From Sutterella sp. (GTDB lineage Bacteria > Pseudomonadota > Gammaproteobacteria > Burkholderiales > Burkholderiaceae_F): DNA of 64,000 nucleotides. Below the pieces are notes generated by a model that was not told the DNA's origin, made no database searches, and saw nothing but the letters and a program-made list of their open reading frames with translations. Where the stretch lies: contig DYBN01000062.1 of NCBI GenBank assembly GCA_019418605.1, positions 33,804-97,803 of the forward strand, given 5' to 3'. Position 1 is the first letter of the stretch, and each line of letters opens with the position of its first letter. Of the stretch, positions 27,198 to 35,393 are shown in pieces. Position numbers and translations under genes: made by a program.

Positions 27198-27220
27198 TCT
27201 TTTTTGTCAAGGAGAACCCC

Positions 27221-27604
27221 ATGTCCGACAACTTCAAGAAAATCGCCGTTGATCCCGCCGCTGCGAGAACGGAACTGCACGATGCGCTCGGCCTCACCGG
27301 GTGCGAGGCAAGCATCAACAAGCTGCCTGCGGGCGCAGCCGTCCCCTTCGTGCACAAGCACAACCAAAACGAAGAGCTCTACGGCGTTCTCGCCGGCAGC
27401 GGTGAAATCTACATGGACGGCACGGTCTATCCGCTTGCCGCCGGCGACTGGTTCGTCGTGCGTCCCGAAGGACACCGCGCCATCCGCGCGCTCGAGGGCG
27501 GCATGACCTTTATCTGCGTGCAGACCAAGGCGGGCAGCCTCGAGGGCTTTACGATGACCGACGGCGTCATGTGCGAGGGTGAAAAGGCGCCCTGGCTCAA
27601 GTAG
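27221..27604 (+). CDS. Cupin-domain protein under probable MarR control
   Basis: 127 residues forming one cupin domain. Metal-binding residues are His45, His47 and Glu51 (PFVHKHNQNEELYGVLAGSG) and His85 in motif 2 (GDWFVVRPEGHRAI). Relatives are small stress- or substrate-linked cupins, often next to MarR or AraC regulators; the reaction, if any, is unknown. A strong Shine-Dalgarno (AAGGAGAA) precedes the ATG. The gene ends at a terminator shared with the convergent symporter. Confidence 0.85.
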   Translation: MSDNFKKIAVDPAAARTELHDALGLTGCEASINKLPAGAAVPFVHKHNQNEELYGVLAGSGEIYMDGTVYPLAAGDWFVVRPEGHRAIRALEGGMTFICVQTKAGSLEGFTMTDGVMCEGEKAPWLK

Positions 27605-27620
27605 TTTTCGCCCGCTTTGA

Positions 27621-27660
27621 AAAAAACCCTGCGCAGCGGTTGCCTGCGCAGGGCTTTTTC
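27621..27660. terminator. Bidirectional terminator cupin / symporter
   Basis: CCCTGCGCAG (27627-27636) and CTGCGCAGGG (27644-27653), with six A's before and CTTTTTC after, so it works for both convergent genes. Confidence 0.88.
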
Positions 27661-27685
27661 TTTGTCCAATCAATGCCGGGCAGCC

Positions 27686-28969
27686 TCAGCTTGCCTCTTC
27701 CTTGCCGTACATGTCGCGGTTGACGAGCACCGCCACGTTGCTGTCGCTCCAGACGTTGAGCGTGGTTTCAATGGCGTCGATCACGGCATAAAACGGCAGG
27801 ATCACGCCCATCAGAAGAATCGGCACGTTCATGCTCGCAAGAAGGCTCGCCGACAAAAAGAAGCATCCCATCGGCACGCCCGCGTTGCCAATGGCGGCAA
27901 TCGTGGCGATCACAATCCAGATAAGAAGGGTTCCCGCCGTGATGTCCGCCCCGGCGTTTTGCATGAGGTAGACAACCGTAATGAGGATGAAGGCCGCGCA
28001 CCCGTTCATGTTGATCGTGGTGCAAATGGGCAGCACAAAGCGCGAGACCGGTGCGTGCACCCCCAGATTTTTCTCCGCGCACGACATCGTCACGGGCAGG
28101 GTGCCGGCAGAAGACTTCGAGAAGAATGCAACGGTGAGCGCCGGCAGCATGCCCTTTGCAACGTGAAGCGGATTGATGCCGCGAATGAGCAAAATGGCGG
28201 GCAGGATCACGAGCATCTGCACGAAGTTGGCCGTAAGCACCGTGGCCAGATACACACCCAATCCCCCCAGGGCCACGCCGGAAGCCATCTGCATGGCAAG
28301 CACCGTGAAAAAGCCGAAGATGCCGATGGGCAGGATCTTGATGATCCAGGTGACGATCATGAAGAGCACCGACTGGATGCCCCCGAAAAACGTGATCAGC
28401 AGCTCCTGCTGCTTGCTTCCCACGGGAAGCTTGGCGATGGCAATGCCCACCGCCGCGGCAATGATCAGCACCGACAAAACGTTGGCCGAGAGAAAGGGCG
28501 CGATGACGTTGTCGGGAATCACCGATTCGACGTACTCAAAGTAGCTGTGCCCCTTGATGTTGGCGAGCGCCTCCGAGGGCTGCGCCGCGGCCGACGTGAG
28601 CGCCACGTTGGCCGGTGCATAGAGCTCAAAGAGCACCGCCGCAAGGCTTGCCGCCAGGATCGTCGTCAAAAGCGTATAGAAAATCGTGTGCCGGAAAATC
28701 TTGCCCGATTCCTTCGAGCGGCTGATCGTCGCGAGAGTCGAAATGATCGAGACGGCGATGATGGGAATCGCGATGAAACGGAAAAGCCGGATGAAGATGT
28801 TGGAGATGAACTGACCGGCCGTCTGCCAGAATTCCGACCCCCACAGCCCGTTGGCCAGTCCGAGCACGATGGCCACGAGATAGCACGCGGCAAGAATAAG
28901 CTGCGCGCGTTTTTGCTCCGGCGTCATGACGGGACGCTTGAGCGTTGGCGTTGACTGCTGATCCGGCAT
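27686..28969 (-). CDS. Dicarboxylate/amino acid:cation symporter (DAACS family)
   Basis: 427 residues with about eight membrane segments plus two re-entrant hairpins. Family hallmarks: FSKSSAGTLPVTMSC as the serine-rich hairpin HP1, PICTTINMNGCAAF with the cation-binding NMNG motif, and IGNAGVPMGCFFLSASLL as HP2. The sequence resembles SstT/GltT-like carriers for serine/threonine or glutamate; the substrate is not resolved. An AAGGAA ribosome binding site precedes the ATG at 28969. It is transcribed away from putP. Confidence 0.88.
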   Translation of the reverse strand: MPDQQSTPTLKRPVMTPEQKRAQLILAACYLVAIVLGLANGLWGSEFWQTAGQFISNIFIRLFRFIAIPIIAVSIISTLATISRSKESGKIFRHTIFYTLLTTILAASLAAVLFELYAPANVALTSAAAQPSEALANIKGHSYFEYVESVIPDNVIAPFLSANVLSVLIIAAAVGIAIAKLPVGSKQQELLITFFGGIQSVLFMIVTWIIKILPIGIFGFFTVLAMQMASGVALGGLGVYLATVLTANFVQMLVILPAILLIRGINPLHVAKGMLPALTVAFFSKSSAGTLPVTMSCAEKNLGVHAPVSRFVLPICTTINMNGCAAFILITVVYLMQNAGADITAGTLLIWIVIATIAAIGNAGVPMGCFFLSASLLASMNVPILLMGVILPFYAVIDAIETTLNVWSDSNVAVLVNRDMYGKEEAS

Positions 28970-29393
28970 GTCTTTTTTCCTTTTCTTCGCCTGGTTGATT
29001 TGTTTTTATTGGACTTTTTGTTTATCGGGCGCTCATGTGCGCGCAAACGCAAGTCGATCGTTTCGAGTCCTGCGGCGTCCTCGCGCTCAAGGTGCCTAGC
29101 GTACACGCACGAAAAGCCTTTGACAAACGCGATGGCCCCCTCAAAGAGCCCGGAAAACAGGGGCTTTGTCACGAAAAGGGCCTTTGGGCCCTTCTTGGCC
29201 TGCGCCATTGCGGGTTTTGCGCTAAGTAAATTTGCGTATGCCGCCCTGCGGTAAAATTCGCATCTTGACCGCGCTTCATCAGCTCCCGGGCATGCGCTCC
29301 CAACAGAGAGGGAGCACCCCCTCGCCCCTCCACGTCATGTGCTTGTGCTCTGCACATGAAAAAGAAAACAACAGACAACGACAAGAAGAAAGA
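28970..29393. other. Divergent intergenic region symporter / putP
   Basis: 424 bases with no supported gene. A TAAAAT box at 29252-29257 may be the -10 of putP. The 60 bases next to the symporter start are AT-rich and probably hold its promoter. Confidence 0.5.
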
Positions 29394-30875
29394 ATGTTTA
29401 GCAACCCGACCGCCGTTACCTTCTGCGGCTACCTGCTGCTCATGATCGCGCTGGGCTTTTTTGCCTGGCACTACACGCGCAACTTCAACGACTACATTCT
29501 GGGCGGACGCTCGCTCGGCAGCATCGTGACCGCCCTCTCGGTGGGCGCCTCCGACATGAGCGGCTGGCTGCTGATGGGACTGCCGGGCGCGGTGTTTCTC
29601 TACGGCATTTCCGAGAGCTGGATTGCCATCGGGCTCACAATCGGCACGTACTTCAACTGGAAGCTTGTGGCGGCGCGCCTGCGCCTTTATACCGAGGTCT
29701 CGCACAACGCCCTCACCCTGCCCGACTTCTTTACGCACCGCTTCAAGGATGAGACGCGCGTTTTGCGCATCATCGCCGCGGCGATCATTCTCATCTTCTT
29801 TACGATTTACTGCGCAAGCGGCATCGTGGCAAGCGCCCGCCTCTTTGAAAACACCTTCAGCATGGACTACGGCACGGCCATTTGGATCGGCGCCGCCGCC
29901 ACCATCATCTATGTTTACATCGGCGGCTTCCTTGCGGTGAGCTGGACCGACACGATTCAGGCAAGCCTCATGTGCGTGGCCCTGGTCGTCACCCCGATCG
30001 TCGTCATGTCGGACCTGGGGGGTTTTACGGCCACGGTCGAGCAGGTGCGCGCGATCAACCCCGACATGGTGCGCATGGTCACCAATCAGAGCGCGATCGC
30101 CATCCTGAGCCTGCTTGCCTGGGGGCTCGGCTACTTCGGGCAGCCGCACATCCTTGTGCGCTTCATGGCCGCCCGCTCGATCAAGGTCATTCCCAACGCC
30201 TGCCGCATCTCGATTGTCTGGATGCTCTTTTGCCTTGGCGGTGCGGTGAGCGTGGGCTTTTTCGGCGCGGCCTACTTTGCCGGCCACCCCGATCAGGCGG
30301 CTTTGGTGACGCAAAACCACGAGCGCGTGTTTATCGTCCTCTCGCAGCTACTCTTTAACCCCTGGATCGGCGGCATCCTGATGTCGGCCATTCTCGCTGC
30401 GGTCATGTCCACGCTCTCCTGCCAGCTTCTGGTGTGCTCCTCGACCCTGACGGAAGACTTCTACCGCACCTTCGTGCGGCCCAACGCGAGCCAGCGCGAG
30501 CTGCTGTGGTTCGGGCGCATGATGGTGCTTGCCGTCTCGGTCATTTCGATCATCATGGCCATGGACCCCGAGAGCCTCGTGCTCTCCTTGGTGAGCTACG
30601 CCTGGGCGGGATTTGGCGCTGCCTTCGGTCCCGTCATCATCATGGGCCTGTGGTGGAAGCGCATGAACCGTCAGGGCGCCCTTGCGGGCATGATCACGGG
30701 CGCGGCCACGGTTCTCATCTGGCATCAGTTCGCCTGGTTCGGACTCTACGAAATCGTGCCGGGCTTTGTCTTCGGCATTGCGGCCATCGTCATCGCAAGT
30801 CTTCTGACGAAGGCCCCCGACGAGGAGATGAACAAGACCTTTGATGCAGTTGTGGCAGCAGTGCGGGCGCGTTGA
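29394..30875 (+). CDS. putP: Sodium/proline symporter
   Basis: 493 residues of the solute:sodium symporter family (E. coli PutP 502). The ATG at 29394 gives MFSNPTAVTFCGYLLLMIAL; the open frame extends further upstream without family similarity. Seen: GGRSLGSIVTALSVGASDMSGWLLMGLPG, the sodium-site region of TM2; FNDYILGGRSLG; YIGGFLAVSWTDTIQ; and GLGYFGQPHILVRFMA. About 13 hydrophobic segments. No putA is nearby, so uptake may serve osmotic or nutritional needs; this is inference. Confidence 0.94.
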   Translation: MFSNPTAVTFCGYLLLMIALGFFAWHYTRNFNDYILGGRSLGSIVTALSVGASDMSGWLLMGLPGAVFLYGISESWIAIGLTIGTYFNWKLVAARLRLYTEVSHNALTLPDFFTHRFKDETRVLRIIAAAIILIFFTIYCASGIVASARLFENTFSMDYGTAIWIGAAATIIYVYIGGFLAVSWTDTIQASLMCVALVVTPIVVMSDLGGFTATVEQVRAINPDMVRMVTNQSAIAILSLLAWGLGYFGQPHILVRFMAARSIKVIPNACRISIVWMLFCLGGAVSVGFFGAAYFAGHPDQAALVTQNHERVFIVLSQLLFNPWIGGILMSAILAAVMSTLSCQLLVCSSTLTEDFYRTFVRPNASQRELLWFGRMMVLAVSVISIIMAMDPESLVLSLVSYAWAGFGAAFGPVIIMGLWWKRMNRQGALAGMITGAATVLIWHQFAWFGLYEIVPGFVFGIAAIVIASLLTKAPDEEMNKTFDAVVAAVRAR

Positions 30876-30909
30876 CGGCACCCGGACGCTTTGAGTTTTC
30901 AATTTTTGC

Positions 30910-30947
30910 CCCGGGTGCCGGACATCATCGGCGCCCGGGTTTTGTTT
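30910..30947 (+). terminator. Terminator of putP
   Basis: CCCGGGTGCCG and CGGCGCCCGGG arms with a short loop, followed by TTTTGTTTTT. It lies about 35 bases after the putP stop. Confidence 0.8.
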
Positions 30948-31006
30948 TTGCTTCAAGCCGCTTTGATTCCAAGCGGCGCATTTGCAAGTTTTACTTTGAT
31001 ACTGGC

Positions 31007-32197
31007 ATGAAAGACACCAAGCCGCGTGCTCCCCTGAGCACCATCGCGTCAATGCCGACGGACGCGGTCTTAAAGAAACTTCTGACGCTCTCGGCCAACG
31101 CCGACATCACGAGCTTTGCGGTCGGCCTCCCGAGCCCGGACGGCTTTCCCGTTGAAGCGGTGGCAGACGCCGCCCAGTACGTTCTCAAAACCATGGGAAC
31201 CCGGGCGCTGCAGTACTCGGTCACCGAAGGAGAGCCGGAGCTTCGCGAGGCGATCGCCGCCTTTGAAACGAGCCGCGGCACCCCCACGCGGCCCGAAGAG
31301 GTGCAAATCGTCACGGGCTCGCAGCAGGCGCTTGACCTTGTTGCGCGCGCCTTCATCGATCCGGGCGAAGACATTCTCGTTGAGAATCCCTCCTACCTCG
31401 GAGCGCTGAGCGCCTTCAATCTGTGCCGGCCGCACTTTAAGTTTCTTCCGGCTGACGATGCCGGGCTCAATCCCCAGGCAATGACCGAAGACTGCCGCGG
31501 CGCCAAGTTCGCCTACGTCATGCCCACCTTCAACAACCCGACGGGGCTGACAATGAGCCTTGAGCGCCGGCGCGCGCTTGTTGAAAAGGCCCGCGAGCTT
31601 GACCTGTGGATCATCGAAGACGACCCCTACGGCGAGCTTTGGTACGAAAAGCGCCCCCCGCAGACGATCCGCTCGCTTGCGCCCGAGCGCACGGTGCGGC
31701 TCGGGACGCTCTCGAAGATTCTCTCGCCCGGCATGCGCTTGGGATACATCTGCGGCGACGCCGAGTTGATGAACACCATGGCCGAACTCAAGATGTCGAC
31801 CGACATGCACACGCCCACGATCACGCAGCTCATTGCCGCGCGCCTTCTTAAAACGGGCGTCATCGAAGAGCACCTGCCGCGCGTGCGCAAGATTTACCGC
31901 GAGCGCGGCACCTGCATGCTCGAGTGTCTGGCCAAGTACATGCCGCGCGACGCGGGCATTTCCTGGACCAACGTCGAGGGCGGCATGTTCATCTGGGTGA
32001 CGCTGCCCGAGCACATCGACACCATGCAGATGATGCACGAGGCGCTCGCGGCCAAGGTCTCCTACGTGCCGGGCGTGGCCTGCTTTGCCTTGGGCGATCA
32101 TCACAACCACATGCGCATGTCCTTTGTGACGGTGCCCGAAGAAAAAATTGACGCAGGCATCCGGGCTCTCGCGCAGATCATCGCGCGGCACCTTTAA
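31007..32197 (+). CDS. PLP-dependent class I/II aminotransferase
   Basis: 396 residues from the ATG at 31007 (MKDTKPRAPLSTIASMP). The fold-type I features are: SFAVGLPSPDGFPVE, LQYSVTEGEPELREAIA, VQIVTGSQQALDLVARAF, YVMPTFNNPTGLTMS, IIEDDPYGELWYE (PLP-binding Asp/Tyr) and RLGTLSKILSPGMRLGYI, where the Lys of SKIL is the Schiff-base residue. It resembles the 2-aminoadipate/branched-chain LysN-like group; the substrate is uncertain. No clear Shine-Dalgarno precedes the ATG. Two genes later comes ilvE, another aminotransferase. Confidence 0.88.
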   Translation: MKDTKPRAPLSTIASMPTDAVLKKLLTLSANADITSFAVGLPSPDGFPVEAVADAAQYVLKTMGTRALQYSVTEGEPELREAIAAFETSRGTPTRPEEVQIVTGSQQALDLVARAFIDPGEDILVENPSYLGALSAFNLCRPHFKFLPADDAGLNPQAMTEDCRGAKFAYVMPTFNNPTGLTMSLERRRALVEKARELDLWIIEDDPYGELWYEKRPPQTIRSLAPERTVRLGTLSKILSPGMRLGYICGDAELMNTMAELKMSTDMHTPTITQLIAARLLKTGVIEEHLPRVRKIYRERGTCMLECLAKYMPRDAGISWTNVEGGMFIWVTLPEHIDTMQMMHEALAAKVSYVPGVACFALGDHHNHMRMSFVTVPEEKIDAGIRALAQIIARHL

Positions 32198-32230
32198 AAG
32201 GCAGTGACAAAGCACCCCAAAGTGCAGGAT

Positions 32231-32264
32231 GCGCCGCAGCAAAGCCCCCGCTGCGGCGCGTCTT
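32231..32264 (+). terminator. Terminator of the aminotransferase gene
   Basis: GCGCCGCAGC (32231-32240) and GCTGCGGCGC (32250-32259), a perfect 10-bp stem, then GTCTTTTCC. Confidence 0.72.
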
Positions 32265-32603
32265 TTCCATGGGACAAGGTCAAAAACTACCTTTACCCCG
32301 TGTTTTGTCAAAAGTCTTGAAATGCGGCCTCTCCGAGCCGCGGCGCTTGGCGCTATCATGAGGCGGACTTCGTTCTAGCCGCCGGGATTTTTGAACTCGT
32401 TCGCCTCACCCAAGCGAACGCAGGCGTCAGCCCGCCCGGGCGGCGGCCGATTTCTTCATGCGCACGCACCGGGCCACAAGCCCGCAGCATGAGCGCAAAG
32501 GCAAAACCACCCGAAGGAAGAGAGGGCCTCTGAACAAAAAAAGCGCCACAAGCGCCGCAAGACTCACGAATAGGACGAACGAAAAACAGAATTTTTAACG
32601 CAG

Positions 32604-32638
32604 AAAAAACCGCCTTTTGGCAAACAAGAAGGCGGTTT
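32604..32638 (-). terminator. Orphan minus-strand terminator upstream of ilvE
   Basis: AAACCGCCTT (32607-32616) and AAGGCGGTTT (32629-32638) form a perfect 10-bp stem. On the minus strand it is followed by six T's. No minus-strand gene ends here; the plus-strand tail (GGTTTGAACG) is weak. Confidence 0.6.
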
Positions 32639-32713
32639 GAACGACTTGGCGCGCCGCCCGCGATTTTCCTTTCTGAGAGCGCCGGGCGCACGCAATTTCG
32701 GAGCAACACCAAA

Positions 32714-33736
32714 ATGGAAAAGAAAAACATCGAATGGGAAAAGCTGGGCTTTGGCTACACGCCGACCGACTATCGCTGGCAGTCCAACTGGGAAGACGGC
32801 AGCTGGGACGAGGGCGGCCTCGTCACCGATCCGGAAATTCATCTGCTGGAGTCGGCCTGCGTCTTTCACTACTCGCAGAGCTGCTTTGAGGGCCTGAAGG
32901 CCTACACCACCAAGGACGGCCGCATCGTGACGTTCCGTCCCGATGAAAACGCCAAGCGCATGGCCAACACCGCCCGGCGCCTGGAGATGCCCGCCTATCC
33001 CGAGGACAAGTTTGTCGAAGCGGTTCTAAAGACCGTGCGCGCCAACGAAGCCTGGGTGCCGCCCTACGGCACGGGCTGCTCGCTGTACATCCGTCCGGTG
33101 ATGATCGGCTCGGGCCCCCAGATCGGCGTGGCGCCGGCCCCGAGCTTTCTCTTCCGCGTTTTCGTGATGCCCGTGGGCGCCTACTTCAAGGGCGCCGTGA
33201 AGCCCCTTAAGATCTGCGTCTCCGACTACGACCGCGCCGCTCCCCACGGCACGGGCAACGTCAAGGCGGGCTTGAACTACGCCATGAGCCTGTATCCGAC
33301 CGTGATCGCGCACCAGCACGGCTTTGCCGAGAACCTCTACCTTGATCCGGCCACGCGCACCTACGTGGAGGAAACGGGCGGCACGAACATCATCTTCGTC
33401 GACGCCGACAACACGGTGGTGGTTCCGAAGTCGCCTTCGATCCTGCCTTCGATCACGCGCCGCTCGATCGTGTACGTGGCCGAGCACTACTTGGGCCTGA
33501 AGGTCGTCGAGCGCCCCGTGGAACTCGCCGAAATCAAGAACTTCAAGGAATGCGCCCTGATCGGCACGGCCGCCGTGCTGGCTCCCGTGGGCGAAATCCA
33601 CACGCACGAAGGCGTGGTGGCGCTTCCCTCGGGCATGGAAAAGATGGGCGAAATCTCCACGAAGCTGCGCGAGACGCTCACCGGCATTCAGTCCTGCGAG
33701 ATCGAAGCCCCCGAAGGCTGGATCTACGAGTGCTGA
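32714..33736 (+). CDS. ilvE: Branched-chain amino acid aminotransferase
   Basis: Class IV PLP enzyme that interconverts Val/Leu/Ile and their 2-keto acids. 340 residues, of the longer BCAT type also found in eukaryotes. Seen: IEWEKLGFGYTPTDYRW, HYSQSCFEGLKAYTTKDGRI, FRPDENAKRMANTARRLEMP, YIRPVMIGSGPQIGV, HGTGNVKAGLNYAMSL (Lys about 183 of NVKAGLNYA is the Schiff-base residue) and EETGGTNIIFVDADN. The start is the ATG at 32714. Confidence 0.96.
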   Translation: MEKKNIEWEKLGFGYTPTDYRWQSNWEDGSWDEGGLVTDPEIHLLESACVFHYSQSCFEGLKAYTTKDGRIVTFRPDENAKRMANTARRLEMPAYPEDKFVEAVLKTVRANEAWVPPYGTGCSLYIRPVMIGSGPQIGVAPAPSFLFRVFVMPVGAYFKGAVKPLKICVSDYDRAAPHGTGNVKAGLNYAMSLYPTVIAHQHGFAENLYLDPATRTYVEETGGTNIIFVDADNTVVVPKSPSILPSITRRSIVYVAEHYLGLKVVERPVELAEIKNFKECALIGTAAVLAPVGEIHTHEGVVALPSGMEKMGEISTKLRETLTGIQSCEIEAPEGWIYEC

Positions 33737-33800
33737 TGCGCTAAAAGTTCTGAAGCAGGCCGCCCAAGGTCTGCTTCGGACTTCAAAACGCGCATTCGAC

Positions 33801-33841
33801 AAAAAACCCGGCCGGCCAATGAGGCCTGCGCCGGGTTTTTT
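33801..33841. terminator. Bidirectional terminator ilvE / cysE
   Basis: AAAAAACCCGGC and GCCGGGTTTTTT arms, a 12-bp stem with A's before and T's after, between the convergent ilvE and cysE. Confidence 0.88.
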
Positions 33842-33889
33842 GCGCCTTTGCGCTTTGTCTTTGCGATCTTTTTGCCGCTCAAAGCCGCC

Positions 33890-35158
33890 TTAATTCGCGC
33901 CTTGCTGCGAGCCTTGCTGCGGCTTGCCGCCCTCTTCGCCTTGGGCGCCCAGGGAGGAATCCGCGGGGCCTGCAGCGTCCTGAGAAATCTGCTGCGGGCT
34001 TTCGGGCTCTTGCGCCGGTTCTTTCGTCGGTTCTTGCGCCGGCTCCTGCGGCGGCACGCTCAATGCGCTCGCAGCGGGCTCGCCGCCCGCGGCCGCAGGC
34101 GCATCAGCGCTCCCCTGGACCTGGGCGCTCATTTTGTCTTTTTCGTCCTTCGGGCCTTGCGGGGCGTCCGAGTCCTCCGCAGCTTTCGCGTGCTTGTTTT
34201 CAAGCGCCTTTCTTGCAGCCTCAATCTTTGCCCGCGCCTTGGCAATGCGCTTTTCCTGCGGCGTCATCCGCGCTCTGCGGGGCGACTTGCGGGAAGAAGC
34301 TGCGGGCGTCTGCTCAGCGTCGGACGACTCTTCTGTTGCGGCAGCCTCGGGGGCGCGGACCGTCGCGGCCGCGCCGGAGGCCATCGCCTGGGACCTGCGG
34401 CGTTGGGAACGAGAAGCCCTGCGGCCCGCGGCCGGAGCCGCATCGCCGTTTTGCCCGGAACCTTCCTTGGGCGAGTCTTGAACGACTCCGGCGCCGATCA
34501 TTTGCTTTAACTCTTCAATGATCTGCGCCTGATCCTTGATCGCCTTTTCAAGCTCCCGGATGCGCGTTGCATAAGGATCGTCTTCGCCCTGCACCACGGC
34601 GTAGGCCTTGAAGTTGGCGTGCGCCTCAACCTTGGCGCGGCTTGTTTCCTTCGTTGCACGCGCGGGTACGCCCACCACGGTCGTGTCGGCGGCCACGGGC
34701 TTGACCACAACGGCGTTGCTGCCGATGCGGGCGTTGTCGCCCACGGTGAAGTTGCCGAGAATCTTGGCGCCCGCGCCGATGATCACGCCCTTGCCGATGG
34801 TCGGATGGCGCTTGACGCCGCGGCCGAGATTAAGTCCCCCGAGCGTCACGCCGTGATAGATCGTGCAGTCGTCGCCCACTTCGGCCGTCTCACCGATCAC
34901 CACGCCCATGCCGTGATCAATGAAGACGCGTCTGCCGATGCGCGCGCCGGGGTGAATTTCAATGCCCGTCAGAAAGCGTCCCACGTGACTGAGCCACCTC
35001 GCAAACCCGCCCCAGCCCTGAACCCAGCACCAGTGCGCGGCGCGGTGAAAGGCCAGCGCGTGCAGGCCGGGATAGCAAAACAGCACCTGCGCAGGCGACT
35101 GCGCGGCCGGATCGCGCTCGAGAATGGTGCGCATGTCTTCCTTGAGACGCTCAAACAT
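33890..35158 (-). CDS. cysE: Serine O-acetyltransferase with long disordered C-terminal tail
   Basis: Acetylates serine for cysteine synthesis. 422 residues from the ATG at 35158, against about 180-275 for most family members. Residues 1-60 match the short EpsC-type N-terminus (MFERLKEDMRTILERDPAA, FHRAAHWCW). Residues 60-165 form the left-handed beta-helix with the catalytic His pair region (IDHGMGVVIGETAEVGDDC and YHGVTLGG). Residues about 196-221 look like a coiled coil (IRELEKAIKDQAQIIEELKQ). From about 225 to the end the chain is Ala/Pro/Glu/Gln-rich with basic patches (RRASRSQRRRSQ and SRKSPRRARMTPQEKR) and PAQEPTKEPAQEP repeats, without predicted fold. The reading frame is open to the stop, so the tail is probably translated. 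Confidence 0.93.
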   Translation of the reverse strand: MFERLKEDMRTILERDPAAQSPAQVLFCYPGLHALAFHRAAHWCWVQGWGGFARWLSHVGRFLTGIEIHPGARIGRRVFIDHGMGVVIGETAEVGDDCTIYHGVTLGGLNLGRGVKRHPTIGKGVIIGAGAKILGNFTVGDNARIGSNAVVVKPVAADTTVVGVPARATKETSRAKVEAHANFKAYAVVQGEDDPYATRIRELEKAIKDQAQIIEELKQMIGAGVVQDSPKEGSGQNGDAAPAAGRRASRSQRRRSQAMASGAAATVRAPEAAATEESSDAEQTPAASSRKSPRRARMTPQEKRIAKARAKIEAARKALENKHAKAAEDSDAPQGPKDEKDKMSAQVQGSADAPAAAGGEPAASALSVPPQEPAQEPTKEPAQEPESPQQISQDAAGPADSSLGAQGEEGGKPQQGSQQGAN

Positions 35159-35393
35159 GACCAGTGTCCTTCGTTGTATGTGTGTGTCGTTGCGGGCGGC
35201 CGGGGCCGGGCCTGGAATGCGGCAAAAAAAAAGAGGACGGCAAAACTTCAAAGCATGAGCACCCTCTCCAAGCGGACGCGGGCCGCCCGAAGCCTTGAGT
35301 CTTGTGCGTTTCGGCTCATTGTAGCCTGCTCGCGGGCGGACTCTCAGCGAGTTCCGAAAACTTTGGGCTTTCGAAAAATGAGCCCGCCCCGCA

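Larger units (their letters stand above)
32198..32713. other. Gene-poor region before ilvE, with hairpins
   Basis: 516 bases. It contains the terminator at 32231-32264, a GTTCGC/GCGAAC hairpin near 32400-32420, a direct repeat of GCGCC around ACAA near 32545-32560, and a minus-strand terminator at 32604-32638. Open frames crossing it on the minus strand have no recognisable similarity. It could house a small RNA, which I could not identify. Confidence 0.5.

Noticed and set aside
29040..29075. TTTCGAGTCC resembling a tRNA T-loop
   Set aside because: No acceptor or anticodon arms could be built around it; no tRNA gene is supported in the window.
32356..32730. 124-residue minus-strand open frame upstream of ilvE
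   Set aside because: No recognisable domain, no ribosome binding site, overlaps the ilvE start, and a terminator lies inside it.
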